Below are positions 25,801 to 40,800 of a stretch of DNA of 64,000 nt, one piece after another (the first letter of the stretch is position 1; each line of letters starts with the position of its first letter). The stretch is taken from contig BLXT01007308.1 of the NCBI GenBank assembly GCA_019648995.1, forward strand, positions 1,893,184-1,957,183, written 5' to 3'. Source of the stretch: Plakobranchus ocellatus. Its lineage: Eukaryota > Mollusca > Gastropoda > Plakobranchidae. The notes beneath the pieces were generated by a model. That model saw only the letters and a list, made by a program, of their open reading frames with translations, had not been told where the DNA came from and did not search any database. The position numbers were made by a program, and so were the translations under genes.

Positions 25801-28800
25801 TGGTACATGAAGTTTGATCTCAACACAGGGAAACCAGGAATATACATTTTGCATGCCCCTGGCATAAAGGTACTTTCCTAAGATGTGCAACACGGTTGCT
25901 CATTTTGGCCAGAATCTTGACTTTTAGTTGCCGACGGAGCAAGGTAATTAATTACCTTGCAGGGAGATGCTAGACAACAAGCCCCACAAGACATAAGCTT
26001 GTGGGGGTGGGATGGGCGCAGGCGAGGCGCGGGAATTAGCGATGCCGCGACCCGGTCAGTTGAGCCACTGTATTTATTATGCTCGGCCGCTGATGAAGTC
26101 ACGAATTTTGTAAATTTGATCCGAAAATCAGATTAGTTATGGAAGAATAAAAATAGTAAAGCATAATCAATGAAGCATTCCTATGTGAAGGACATATCAG
26201 TTAGTGCTTTTTTTTTTTTTAATTGAAATACGGACTTTCTATCTTTTACTACATTTAAGCAGAATTTTTATTTCCCTTAAGACTGTTCCCTGATTATAAA
26301 CAATTATAAATATTTCAAAAACTCCTCATATATTTTTAAGTTGAATTTCACACACACCACTAACATCCCGATCTGGCCTTGTATATTCTTAACTTGATGT
26401 AGTGCAAGATAAACATGCTATCACACCACAGTTATATCATAGTTGTTCTTTTACAGGCAATCACTTTAACAAATATCTACACCCAGAGGTTTTCAAAGAC
26501 ATCACAGCCTCAATAGTCAGGACATCGTTTGAATGAACCAGTGATCCTTTCATTGTTGATAATGCAAATGAAATAAAACTCTGCTCAGTGAGGCCTACAC
26601 TCTTGTTCATAACGATATATCAGACACCTATCCTATAGCTCCGGTTTCATTATCAAGCATTCAAATAAATATAGACTCATATATGGCAACTTACAGGAGG
26701 ATATTTAAAAAGAAAGGTATTCTGAAACAGCACATTCTAGAGTGCCATTGCCTTCCTTTTATTCTAGAACATAAGATATGACTTGGTCTATTGAGAGAGC
26801 AAGGTGGGGAGCTTATTCAATCATCTATCGCAAAATTACAAAACAGCGCAGCTGGCATATGGCAGGAGGACAGGAAGATAAATACAAAAATGGAATGCCA
26901 CCTTCTTCAAGTTACACCTCTATTGCAAACGTACATACCTCAAACCAAAAAGCGAAAACTGAGAAATTAAACAGAGCGTTTGACTCAGCCCCTTCTCTAA
27001 ATAACAAAAACATGTTCACACACAAACACACATGCTCACACACATGTTTATTGATTGGATTACAAATAAGATTAAAAAACAAGTCATTTCCTTTAACGTC
27101 TTAAACAAAGCAAATGTTTTAACATTGGCCACTATTAGTATTAACCAACGATGTAGACCGGATTATTATCTGTATGCCTGCGATAACTGGTAGCACTGCA
27201 GCGATAAGGGATAGTGACGCTTCCTGCTATGATGTTGCCAGTACTGGCACAACAAACGGTTCATTGTAGGATCAAATCAACAAAACTTGCAAGGTGAACC
27301 TCTAACACTATGACCTTTGTGTATGTGAGGTTTTATTACAATCCTTGCTGAGGAGCGTGTTCATTTTGTTAATTTTAATATGATACACTTTGCCACTGAA
27401 ATGACTATTATAAGACTCATAATAAAGATTCGACTCATTATAAAAATTATTGATACGACTACGACAAAAGTTATATTGAAATTTACAGCAACATACGTGT
27501 AATCGATCTAACTACTTTTCATATCACGCATGTGTTTAATAATTTTTTAGGAATTTTTTTAAACATCACATATGAAAGCGCATATTTCTAGGTCATATTG
27601 ATCTATTCTGCTGGGGACTTGTGCCAGATAGTTTGACCCCATGACCTCAACTCGACGGTGGGTCGTGGTGCGCCAACTAAAATGAAGCTTATAACAGCCG
27701 TGGCAAAGATTGCTTTATGATTTTTTTTTCTGTTTCTTCATTGTTTTCCAGCATAGATATTTATAGCATTTTTTGTTTTATTTGTTTGTTCAACAAGTTA
27801 ATTCTGTATTAAACAGACTCTATGATAGTGTTTGGCTTCTAACAATCTTCATAATAATTGTTGCTATGGTTCCTTTGACGTTTCCTTAATTTGCCTTTAG
27901 CTGATAAGATAGAGGTACCTTGATTCATTTATTTTTTGGGAAATGCAAAATGTTTAATCAATCAATAATTTCAGTTGGCTTGGAATTTCAACAACAATGG
28001 CAGCAGTTTTTTCACAGTTGGTTCAACACTGGAAGTGAAGGATGGAAATGAAGTACACCCTGCTGTCATCAAAGAGCAAAAGAAAAATGGCTATTTGATC
28101 CTTGGTAACTGTAAAACAATAATGATAAGTGAAAATTAAGCGAATATATTTTGAATGTTACTCATTTGTTTATAAGTTTTGCATTTAAATAGGCCTTGTT
28201 TGCTTTAATCAGTATCGCAAAGATTTTCTTTTTGTGCAACTTATTCGTAATTCATGAAGTGCATAATATACAAGATGATTAATTTTGTACTCTACTGTCT
28301 TTATGTCCAGATTACTTTACCTCATCCTACCATATATTTTTTTTAACCTTTTTTTTTACACTTAAGATGTGAATGGCAAAGACATCACATACATACATAG
28401 CAGTCCCAATCTCATGCCAACTGGGACAGCAGAAATCATAGGAGAATCATTAGGCTCAGAATTGCCAGGTATATCTACTTACTTTTTTGTCCTCATTCTT
28501 TACCATAATGTGCCTGCTTGAATGCTTTTTTGTTGCCATATTAACTCAGAATGTATTAAACGACATGAGTAAAAAAAAAAGAAGGAAAAAGATTTTATGT
28601 TTTGGTTTGGTTTATTATAAATTTGACCTTAAATCTTTTTCCATTGCAATGATCTAGATATTATTGTTACTAGTGAATGTGCTGGCTATAACATCTGAGC
28701 ATTATTCTCTGCTGTTTTGGGATATTTTTGAAAAATTATAGAGAAAAGAAAATTTTCTTTTCAGAGCATTATAAGTTATGGGTGGAAAAACAGTTTTATA

Positions 28801-31800
28801 AATATTCTGAAATAGTTTTTGCTATAACTTGTTCAATCTTTAAACGTGACCATAGCAACAAAATAAGATAGCCAAGACTAGAAAACGCATTCAAAAAATT
28901 GATATTTATCACATTTAGTTTTCTTTACCTATTTAGAAGTGTATATTTCTTGAGTTTTGATGCATTTTATTAGTAAATAATATGTTCCTTTTTTATTAGT
29001 AGTTCCACCCTATCCCAACGAAAGGCAGTGTTGGTAGTGTCAAGTCTATGGACAATATTGCACTTCATTTGATTGCTGCAGACTTAACATCAAACTTTTT
29101 TTTCTGCAGTCATACTGCTCAAATTTTTGTCCAAAAGATTTGTAAAGATAAAAGAGTAAATTTTTAATCACTGTGGTCTAAAATATAAAACAATGTATTA
29201 TGTTATATTGGCATGGCCTGTGCAGACAATTTTTAGGTTTAATTATCTGCTTTGGGTAGGTGCACTAACAAGAGTCACTAGTATAGCTTTCATTCTGCTC
29301 ACCTGCTGCAACTTCTCAAGCTAAATCTTGTCTCCATCAAGGAATATCATCTTCTTCATCTCTCTTGCCTTCCTCAATCTGTAAAGCAAAAATCATTGTC
29401 CTAAGATTTTGGTGCAAAGAAATACTTTATAAATTTGTCACAGATAAACGTTTCCCATAGATTTAGATCTAAACTGTGCCATTTTGGTTTATTTTTCCCC
29501 GATGGTGAAAGCTGTGCTAGACTTAGGATCTAATCCCAATATTTCCCTGCCAAAAATAATGTCTTTCCATGATAACATTCTAAACTAAATTGGATAAAAG
29601 AAATGAAACTAACTTTTTGGTTTAAAAAAAAACCAGTAAACAAGGCCACTTTAGTTTACAAAACTGATTGATGTCAAGGTAAGCAGAGTGATACATAGCT
29701 ATGATACCAGCGTTAAACAGGTACACATAGTGCAGTAAAGGTTTGTGTGCCAGGGTGCTACACAGGTATATAATGATATAAAGGCACCATTTTCTCACAA
29801 ACTGCTCTTGACTATTTTTTTTTAAACATGTAGTAATTTTTAATAGGAAGAAAAATCTTCAAAACAGCTAGCATCATAAACTAACCTGAAGATAAGATTT
29901 GTTTATGTATACAAAATTGAAGGACAAAATGAATAAAATCCTATAAAAAAAATACTATACCAAACTAATGGATTAGTGAGTTTTTTGAAGCAGACTTAAA
30001 AATAACTCCAAGAAAATCTAAATGAATAGAAGCCAATGTGAATGCAAATGAAACGGTCATAAATTGTGAGTAGCAATTATGTTTTGTCAAAAAGCTTTCA
30101 TTGTTAAATTCAAATATTTTGTGCCATTGCTCACTCTACAATGATTTACACTTCTTTTTTTTTTATAATTCATCTAATGTTTTTCTGCTTTTTAAAAGCA
30201 TATGTGAATTTAAAATTCTAGATATTTATATACTTTTTCCAGATATTCATGTGTATCATATGAACATCATTATACTTCTTTGTGAAGTAGATGAATGTGA
30301 GGAGTTTAATTGCAGTTTGATTTCAATTAAATGTAATGTGTTTCTACAGTGTTGGACAAGGATCAACCTCTGAGAGAGCCAGTCCCATTGAGGGCATTTA
30401 AGGAGGTACTTACAGAATTTAACGTTAAGAAACATATTGTTTAATTAGTGTTTAAAGGAAAAAAGACAAAAAAAATTGGCTCTACGGAATTTTGGAATGT
30501 ATAATTTAAAAAATTCAAAATTAATGGCAGAAAAGATCAGGAAAACATATACTCTTTCAAAAAAATCAATATTATAGCATTTAAAGGAAATGTGTGTCAT
30601 ATATTTTGTTAGAATAATAGTATAATACCTAACATATATGCCTTCTTCAGTCTTCAGTTTACTAAGTGAAGAAGCATGGCCATTTAATAGCATAATTAAT
30701 ATATTGACATGAGTTATATGAGCTATGGGTTACATTCTGTCAATTTTGAAACATAGATTTATTCTCAAAGTCCTTCCTGAGAGTTTGATAGGGGTTAATT
30801 TTGGATACCCCTTTGTTGGACCACTTTAAAAATGTGCAGTAAAGTTTTCTTATTCAAAGCCTGCAATGGAAGACAAAATATTTTACATTTCAACTGGTAT
30901 TTACATCTACATATCCATTTACAGGCTTTTGTATAATTATTTTAGGTTTTTCTCAAATGTGAACTATGTTATTGTATGCTACATTTATCTGGTTCATGAT
31001 AAGTATTATTCATTCATTATTATTGTAGAGCTCGTTAAATAAATCTGTTTTGATACCTAACGTAGGACAAACCAGTTTCAATTATTTTTCTTTGCCTATT
31101 TGCCCAGTACCAAGTTCCTTCAGGCTTTGAGCCCTTGTTCGAAAAGTCAGAGAAGGACAGGTTAAGCATGAGACCAAAACTTCAAAGTCAAGGAGCTTCA
31201 AACAGTGAATCCACTGCAGCTGATGGTCAAACAAAGTTCAAAAAAGGGTTGTTGGCCCGCTGTTTGGAAAAATGCACTTTTTTCACCTTTCCATCAGGTT
31301 TGTATTTTAAGCAATGCTTCTTTTAAAATTTGCATAAAGACAGAAGGTTTGTAGGTTTCTTAATGTGCTATTGCATATTTATGACTGTGAATATGACTAT
31401 TTGGTGAAATGTGAATTTTTTTTTCATTATTTTTCATTATTTGATTAATTAAAACCATAAGGCATAGGCAACTAGAATTTTTGGGACACATTTGCAGATA
31501 TAAGAGTTTAGAACATTTAGCAAACACAGGAAAAACTGAAGGCAAAAGCAGTAGAGATAGCCAGAGAATTATTTTTATTGAAAGTCTTAACTCAAGGGCA
31601 ATAGGTAATGGTAGCAACAAAAATTTTATAAAGTTAACTGAGAAAAGGTTTGATTGGAGGAATATGATCGATAAGGCAGAACGCCTAAAGAGGAAGATAG
31701 TGTGAAAAATTCAGATCTTTAAGATGGCTGGTATGAATCTTTTGAAAACATCTGTAATTTCAAATTTCTGCCATTTTTTTTTTCATCTTTCTTACAGTAT

Positions 31801-34800
31801 TATATGCACGGCAAACTCATATGAGAGAGATAGCTGAGAGATCATTCTATAATGATGGGAAGTGGAATTTTTCAAGTAAGTTTGTAGAACTTTTTCTTTT
31901 CTGTGCTTTCTCTACAGTTCTCTTCAATATTTTTGTTCTTTATACAATGAGTAATGTAACACACCAGCTTTTTTGTTTTTATTTTCATATGTAGTTTTCA
32001 TTGTCAAACTTGCACACTTGTAAAAGCTCAAGTGTTCATTTCCAAGAATTAAGATGTCTAAATATGTTTAAGGTTTGGTGATATCAAATTACATACACCT
32101 TTTTAATGTATATTTATTATGATCATGTTCTGTAAAGGAAAAAAAATCAAACTTTAAAAAAAAAAAAAAAAAAAACCCCAGAAATAAGGACAACATGTGA
32201 AGACAATGAACCTAGCTATACTGAAGGTAGATCCAGAAATAAAAAGTAAATATCATGTCAGTGTTTAAAAAAAACAAATTTTACACTCTTAAAATTTTGG
32301 AAAAAGTAGAAGAGAAATGATACTAATTCAAAAGGCAGTATAAGAGACACCCACTGAAATTATACCAAAAATGGAAGAAAGAGCAAAACGAAAATGGAAG
32401 ACAGAATGCTAACTTAATGGATAAAAAACAGAAGGAAGCCTTATTATGAAAAATGAATGTTTGCAGAAAAAGGTGATGTAAAAATGTGAAGCCAAAAACA
32501 CATGGCTGAATGATCAAGTGATCAAGGTCACCAGATCCAATCACCTCAAAAGATTGTGCCACAAATAATGTACAAAAAGGTTTCAGAAATTGTATGAACA
32601 AAATCGAATGGATGCTTGAAAGGCATGAATGGAGGCATCATTTTGGAAAGAAAGGAAATATTAAACAGACGATTGCAATACATGCAAGAACTTTTTGATG
32701 AACAGAGAAACAAGATTGATGTTATGAAAAGGAATTTTGCAGGTCTGCCATTCATGAAATATGACATTTGTGCAGCTGTCTGACAAATTGAAATGAGAAA
32801 TACAGCTGTTTTAACAAAACATCTGTGCAAATCAAAGTCCTAAAAAATTATCATTCCTCTCTGACAGCGCAGCATACCAACAGACATGGCAAAATCTATA
32901 TGTATTGCTCTACCAAACAAACTGGGACCATAGAATTTGAACAAAACTGAGCTATCAGTTTAATGAGCTACATCACAAAGACAATTTTAAGAATCATATT
33001 GAGAGAGTCAGGAACAAGATAAAACTGGAGATAACCAATGTACTTGGAGCGGATTGCTGCAATAAAGATAGCAAGCAAAATAGCTCTTTTGAAAAAAAGA
33101 CATCAAATTATTTGGGTGGAAACTTTCCTATTAAAGCACCTGTCAATTTGTTTCAGGCCTGCATGGATAAATGATATTTAAATCTTAAGACTCCTACACA
33201 ACCAATGCTTGTCTTTGAAAAAAAGTATGGAGTAAGACAAGGCTGTGTGCTATCGTCAAATTTTTTCTTTCCTGTACAGCAAAAACATCATGAGGAAACT
33301 AGAGGAATGCCTAAAATCCAAGTGAGTGAAAAGAGAAAAAAAAATACTCAGTGTACAGATGATAGTCTCAATTCCAGAAAATGCAACTGATTTACTAAAA
33401 CTAAAAGAATCTTGATCTCAACAGCAAAAAGACAAAAGTTATAATCATCAACCACAAAGTAGAGAAAACATGTAACATAATTGTAGAGGATATAAAATTC
33501 AAGGAAGGAAAAAGACACTTCTAGGTGCATACATCACAAAGGATGGTGAATTCATTGTATAAATTTTGTCAAGGATCAGCCAGGCCAAAATTGCCTTTTA
33601 GAAATGAAATATTTTTCAAAACCAAGAAGAATCTATGTGTAACAACAAAACACAGAACACTTCACTGTTATACCCTTATCCTACAAAATTGTGAAAAAAA
33701 GCATAATGTTTGTACTTCAGACATTTCTATCTTAAATTGTCAGGATATTTAAGCTGAGGCAGTGCAATGTGTGGCTCCTCCAAACTTGCCACTCTGGCAA
33801 GGGAAGAAAGAAAATCTAATCACGTCCATCTCTTAGCATGCTTTTTACCGTTTTGGCTATGTGGGCATTTTGACTTCTTACATTTTTTTTATGTTCGGTC
33901 ATTCTACCACAAATTGTCAAACTGTTTTTTCCAGTTTGGCTTTTATAGAAATGATTCTCATTTGTTTGTTTGTCCCCAGGCATAATTTATCCAATTGTCC
34001 TATGTAGAAATTCAAGATTCCTCAAGCTGCAGTCATAGAATACACCTGATAAAATATAAAACATGCAGCGACTTTTATAAAGAAAATCCGTTAAAAAAAT
34101 TATCGACAGTGATTCTAACACACTTGTACTTATCTAAAGTACCCAGTGAAGGTGGCCATGTAAAAATGTTTCTCTTAGATAACAGATACAGTCGGGCATT
34201 TGATTAGAGCCTTAGAAGTAAAAGTTAGGTTATTGGGCATAGTTTATTTTTTTGATAAGCCATATCAATGTGAACTTTTTCTACAGCAGTAATCAGTATA
34301 CTAGAACATAATATGAAGCAATAAAGACTGGAGCACGCTTGTATTCATACCCTTGCAATTGATCTCAATTATATGATATACCTGACCCAAGATTTTATGT
34401 AGGCTTGCCTCTGTTTTTCTCGATTTCTGATAATGAACCAAAAGATCATATGAATACTGCCCCTATACACCCTAGACCCATGTCATGGGAGGGNNNNNNN
34501 NNNNNNNNNNNGGGGGGGGTAGTCATTATGCTTTATTATGCTCTTGTAGCACTGCCTCACATGCAGAAGTGTTCTTGTGTAAAAAATCTAAAAACTGCCC
34601 CAACTTCTTTATCGGCAATGAACTCTGCATTCAATAAATTTAAGGTCTAAAGCTTTTAGGCATAGCATCAACAACTTGTCAACAACAAGCTTTAAAATTG
34701 CGAACGATTTACATTTAAACAGAAAAAAAGTTTAAATAGCAGTGTCCCAAGCTAATATCTTTTCAATATTTTATTTAAATAAATTTAAATTTATGATACC

Positions 34801-37800
34801 TCTTATTTTGGAAACCTTCGTATCTCAATAAAAGCAATTAAAGTTCAGTACATTATTTATGTCCAGAATATTAAAAAAGGGGTGTCAGCACACTGCATAG
34901 TCATTTGTACAGCTTCAAATATGCAATCGTTATCATTGGCTTTCATTAACCCCATGATCAGCTGGATAGCCAGCCATAAGCAAGAGTGACAGTATATTGA
35001 TATCGGAATCACTAGATGGATAATGCATGTAGAAATCTTCCTTATGAATGAATGAGAGTGGTAAACAGTTACCAAAGGAGCAAAAGAAATGACAGGCAAT
35101 GAGGATGTGGCTTTAATAATGAATGCCATAATACCAGGGACTGCAGAGAATCAAGTGCAGAAATCCTGAGAGAAGCAGAGAGTGAAAGATCATTCATCAA
35201 GAAAACACGTGGCCCACTTGCATGGTTTTTTGGCCACACTATGAGCAGAGAAGGCAACCTAATTGCAATTACAAAAATAGAAGGCAAAAGATCAACACAG
35301 CTAGATGGAGTTACCTTATGGATGATGGCAAGCAAAGTAACAGACAATCTCCAGTAGAAAAATTTAAATGTATCAAGAAAGATTATTACCATTTCTCTGA
35401 AGTGAGACACATGATTGATTGGTTGATTGATTAGTTTTTCACATTTTTAGCAATCGCTATTTTGATAATTTTACGTTTGCTTTTTTTTTTTTTTGTGTTT
35501 CAGTGAATGCTCTCCTTTTATTACCAAAATTGATCTCAAAGGAGGACTTACTAGTCCCCTCACAAAACATTTTCACAAGGGATTTCAAACTACATCCTCT
35601 TTGCTACTTCAGAGGTGAGTTATTGTGTTGGTGTTAACTGAAAAAAAAACAAAAAAAATTCTACTTATTTGTGATTTCTAACACAAATAATATTTCTGAA
35701 TATTGTTGATTTTCAATAGATAACATATTTAACTTAGTGCACTTCAAAAAGCGTTCTGCTTTTGTGTACTAATTTTTAGATAATCCTTCCAAGATATTCT
35801 TAGATGTAGCACTCATTGCTTTTATAAAGGAAGTCTGTCAAAATAACACACATCCAGTTGAGATGTCACTCAATATAAACCACTCAATTAATCTTTGCAT
35901 AGAGGTACCTTTTAGAGGTATAATTTGACTTGCATCAAAACAAGGATTAAAAAGAAAGAAATGAAAAAGAAAAATACCTTTTTTCAAGGGATTTTATGAG
36001 CAAGACTTTGCTCTGCAATATTATCTTCTCCATTTTCTTTTTTGTTTTTCGTTTAATTTCTTCACATATTTTTTCTGTCTTTAGGAGACATCACAACAGT
36101 GATGTCATCAAGCCCCACCAACAGGCAGCAGATAAATTTAGAGTGTTTTCATAATCTTCACATGGTGGACAATGAGGGCATTGATCTGGATTTAACAGGC
36201 AAGCTTGGTGGATTTCTCATTCTGTGGGCTTGGTCTTTACTTCTGCTCCGACTCCAGATGGAGGTAAGGTCATATTAGTGTACAGCTCTTAGACTACAGC
36301 ATGTGTTTGCATATCAAAGCACCTAGCAGACAAACTTGCCATTTTGTTGTTGTTGTTGTTGTTGTTTTTTTAATAATCTGGTTTCTGTTCTCCAAAAATT
36401 GTAGAAATATGATGTTTTAGATTGGTTCTCATTTAACCATTAAAGTTTCTTTTTTCTATGATTAGTGCTTAATCTTTGACTTCCCCTCCTTTTTTCCCTA
36501 GGTCTATCGTATGCTAGTTAAGATAAAAGACAATTACTATCTTGAACTTATTGAAAGAATGGCCAACAACAGAATTGTAGTACATTTTAAGATTTTAAAG
36601 GTCTGTCCCATTTGGTTTCAATGTACATATTTCAGTTTTTCATTATTGTTTTCTTTGTGTCAGTTCATTTTTGTCTATTATCTAAGCATTGTCAATAACT
36701 ATACAGTGATTGGGGGTTTTGTGATACAATAGCAAGTAAGCCCACCTGAGGTCTGCAGGGCCTTTCCATTATGGATTTGATCTTGTTGTGAAAGATATGC
36801 ATAAAAACCAAAAAAACAATCTTTAAAATTATATATTTATGTCTTAGAGTACAGTGCTATGTCTGGTAAGGATGCTTTCACAGTAAGTCTTCAGAGGACT
36901 TAAAGACATGACACAGCCTTGTCTTTTATTTGTTACTCTTCCCAAGTTTCGATTTGTATATTATTTTTATTGAGTGTCAAGGGGTGTGTATGTGTGTGTG
37001 TGGTTATAAATATGCAATAGATAATTTCTCACTTGTTAGTCTTTCTTTTTCATCTTTCAGAAGGACCTGACAGAGTATAAATCATTGGTTAAAGGGATAG
37101 ACAAAGTGGAAGAACTGACACCAAAACAAGTAAAAGAATTGCATATAGCTTTGTTATTTTATTCAGCTCATTGCTTCCAAAACATTTGCAATTTTTTGAG
37201 GCTGTTTCATTTTTTAGGTTTTCTTCATATTTGTATAGTGACCATATTGCAAAGCTGAGTTGAATAATAAAAATTAAGTATAAGACTGAAAGACCTACAT
37301 ATGAATATATGTTTAAACATGAAGCATCTTACATGCATATGCTAAAACTGTTATTAGTTTTTAAGAAAAAGGATAGCTTCAAACAAACATGTAAAAACTG
37401 AGTTTAAAGCAGGCAGAACTGAAAACGATAGAGAAAAAAGTGACTAACTTTATGTTTGCTCAGGGTTAGAGCACTAAACACTCAACTCTTATCTAGAAGC
37501 ACAGTTCTCACAAACTGGCCAAATCAATGCTTGTCTAAAGTCAGAACAAGCACAAAGTGTATATCTGGCATTATAAACTTTTCTGAGTTTATAATTTCTG
37601 TTTTCACAAAATGGTTTACTCCATGGGTTGCTTGGTTAGCATTGTCAAAATTGAAGGGGTCTTTCATAATCTACTGAGTCTAATGAGTTTATCATGTGCA
37701 TTTTTTCTGAACTTCTCTCAGATGATCTTGCAAGCTAGTTCAAGCAAATCCCTAAATCACATGTTAAAATTACACCATGTTTTTTGTTTATCTGGGAGTT

Positions 37801-40800
37801 TGTTGGACTGCAATCACAACAATCATTATCATTTTGTCAATAACTTTGTCATGAATGATGTAATTTAAGCTAAAAATATTATATAATATATATATGTATA
37901 TATGTATGCATGTTTTTTTTTGTTTCTGTTTTGTTTCTTTTCATATGGTGCTGAGAAAGGAGAAAAACAAAAAAAAAACGTGAAAATATTAAGAATGTTT
38001 TTTTTTATAAATCTTCACAGGTGAATAAAGGCTTTAGGAGCCTGGTTCAAGCAGTTAGTAATGCTCTTTTCCTGGGCCTTGGAGAAGGTTTTGATTTCAA
38101 GTCAAGTTTGACTGAGGACAACATTAAGGTATGAATGGTCAAAGTTGATAAATGCTTGCCATTGCATCATATGTTTTTGGTATGCCAAACTGAAATATTT
38201 ATGTTAGAAATAATTTATCTGTGGTTGTATTTTTTTTTTTTTTTCTTATGTCACTTGTAAAGAAAAAGCAAAAATGTAATAAAGAATTGTGTGTGTGTGT
38301 TTTGGTTTTTTTTTTGTCCTGAAATATAGCCTTGGGAAAGCATCATGATGAATCATGCAGAGAACCAAGGTCTTGTCCAAACAAAGTCTCTATTTGTGTA
38401 TGACATATGGCTGATGTGTGAGACTCATGCTGGCTGTTGGCAGGTTGACAAAAGTCTGGAAAAGTTTTCTAGCCTACCAGGGCCATATTCCCGCTTCATC
38501 TACTCTTTGTCTCTTAGCAACAATAACATCAAGGAAATTCCATCAAGCCTTTTTGCAGGTGAGCACTATCTTGTAATTGCTCTTAGAAGTGAAGACAAAA
38601 GTCCCAACTAGGGCATACTAATTTATGAAAATAATCAAGCAACTCTCAAATTTTAGTTCCTACCTCTAGGCTAATTGCATGAAGGTTCATTACTTTTTCA
38701 TTAGTATTAGTTGTCTTAAGCACTTGTAAATCTATTCATATCTTAGGGGTAAAAAAGTTACCTCAGGGGCTTTAAAAAAATTGGCACTTATAGAATTGAA
38801 ATTTTTCTTTGAAATTTATTCCTAAAAACAAGGATTTGTATCATATTTACCAGTGACTATGGTTTTCAGGCACTTGAGATGTTTTTGTTACCGCACAATT
38901 TACAAGCAAAAAATTAAGTTATAGATCTCCTACCTACCCTTGTATTGTGAGATTAAAAAGAATCAAAGAACATGTGCATTTCCAACAAATCTATTAAATA
39001 AACCTGGATCCTAATTTTCTTTGAATGTTTCATGATTAAAAGACAGTAGTGACAATATCTTGGCTTTTATAAAAAAAAAATGTGACAAGTTGAAGGATTG
39101 AAAGCAACTCTGGCAATATTTTTTTACTATGAACATGCAATTGTGGGTATATGCAGCAGTCAATTTACAACTATCAGCTGCAAATTGACAAATTGAGTAT
39201 TGTGTTTCTTGTCCCTTTATCAGGCTTAAAGCCAAACTGTTTTGCAGATATTTCTGGTCTTAGGCTCTTGTGCATTCTATGCATCAAAACACATAACAGA
39301 ATGTTTGTAAATTGGCTGATTAAACTGATTGTTCTATGAAGTTCACATTCTGTTGCTCCTGGTATTTTAGGCAGTACTATAAAAACAGATTTACAAAGAT
39401 CTTCTGGAATTCTACCACTATCATATATTGAATTTAGAAGTTTTGTTGTCAGATCTATTCCTGAATTATCTAATGCTGTTTTTATTTCTAATGGTATGTT
39501 ATCTAGTCCTGTGGTTTTCCTATTTTCATTTTCTTTATTGCTGCCTCTACCTCTTCTTTAAGGACGTTCTGGACCTTCTATGTTTTTCTTTACTTCATCT
39601 TTGAAAAGACCTTACTCTGACCATCTATTTAGTGTTTCCTTCTTATCCATTAACATTGTTCCATCTTTTGATTTGATGCAACCTGGGCTACTGCATTTGG
39701 TTTTCTTGCTACTGATGTAATTAATTTTAGCATGCATGAATTTACTATCTATATTAGCTATTGCTCTGTTTCCTGACATCGTTCATTAATCCATTCTTCT
39801 TTTGCTACATTGCATTTTCTCTTGATTTTTTTGTTCAAATCTTTGTATTTGACTTCACATTTTTTTATTTGCACCTTCCTTCCATCAAATCAAGTATTTC
39901 ATTGTTTATTCATTTCTTATGCTCTTTTTTTTTTAAATCTTTTTTGGCAATGTTTTTCTCTATGACTTCATGAAGCGAATTTCTCATTTCTAATCATAGT
40001 TCTTCTACTTCTGGGATGTTGTTTAGGATAAGCCTTTGCCTTTTCTAATTTTTATCTGAAATTCACACATCACTGGAATATAATCTGAATCACAGTCAGC
40101 TCCCAGCCGTGATTTCGATGTTTTGATGGCATTTTGGAACCGGTTCTGAATGGGAATATAAACGATTTTGTTTCTACTTCTGTCACTAGGGCTCTTCCGA
40201 AGTCCACTGTTGTCTAGGATGGTTTTGATACCAAGTATTTGTGATAGTAAAATCATTGATTTGGCATCATTCAATTAGCCTACTTCCACGCTCATTTACA
40301 GTCACTATGCAATTAGGCCCAACATCTTCTACCCTTTCATCCCTAACTTTTGTGTTGAAATCTCCCATTATTATTATGATGTCCTGAGATTTTAGACAGC
40401 CCTTTGCTTTTTCTTTTTCTTCATGAAACCTTTTTACTTCTACATCATCACTATCAGATGTTGATGCTCATACTTGAATAATTCCTAGATTTAATGGTTT
40501 TGCTACCAGTTTAGCTACAACTACTCTATCTCACATTGGACACCGACTCCCTAGAATTTTTGCTGTTGTTGCATCAATAAAATACCACGGCTTCTTTCAT
40601 GTGTACGTCCACCTGAGTAAATTAGTGTTTTGCAACCTAGTTTCATAGAACCTGCCCCTTTCCATCTTTCCTCAGCAAGCCCTAGGATGCTTAGTTTTAA
40701 TCTGTCTTTTTCTTGCCAACCGTTTTCTAACTTTCCTTTTTGGTGCAGTGAATGCACATTCCATGTTGCTATTTTTTATATTTGTTTAATATTAATTTTG

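Noticed and set aside
26080-26110. ctgatga followed by cgaa, resembling a hammerhead ribozyme core
   Set aside because: The intervening bases cannot form a stem II and no matching stem I or III was found.
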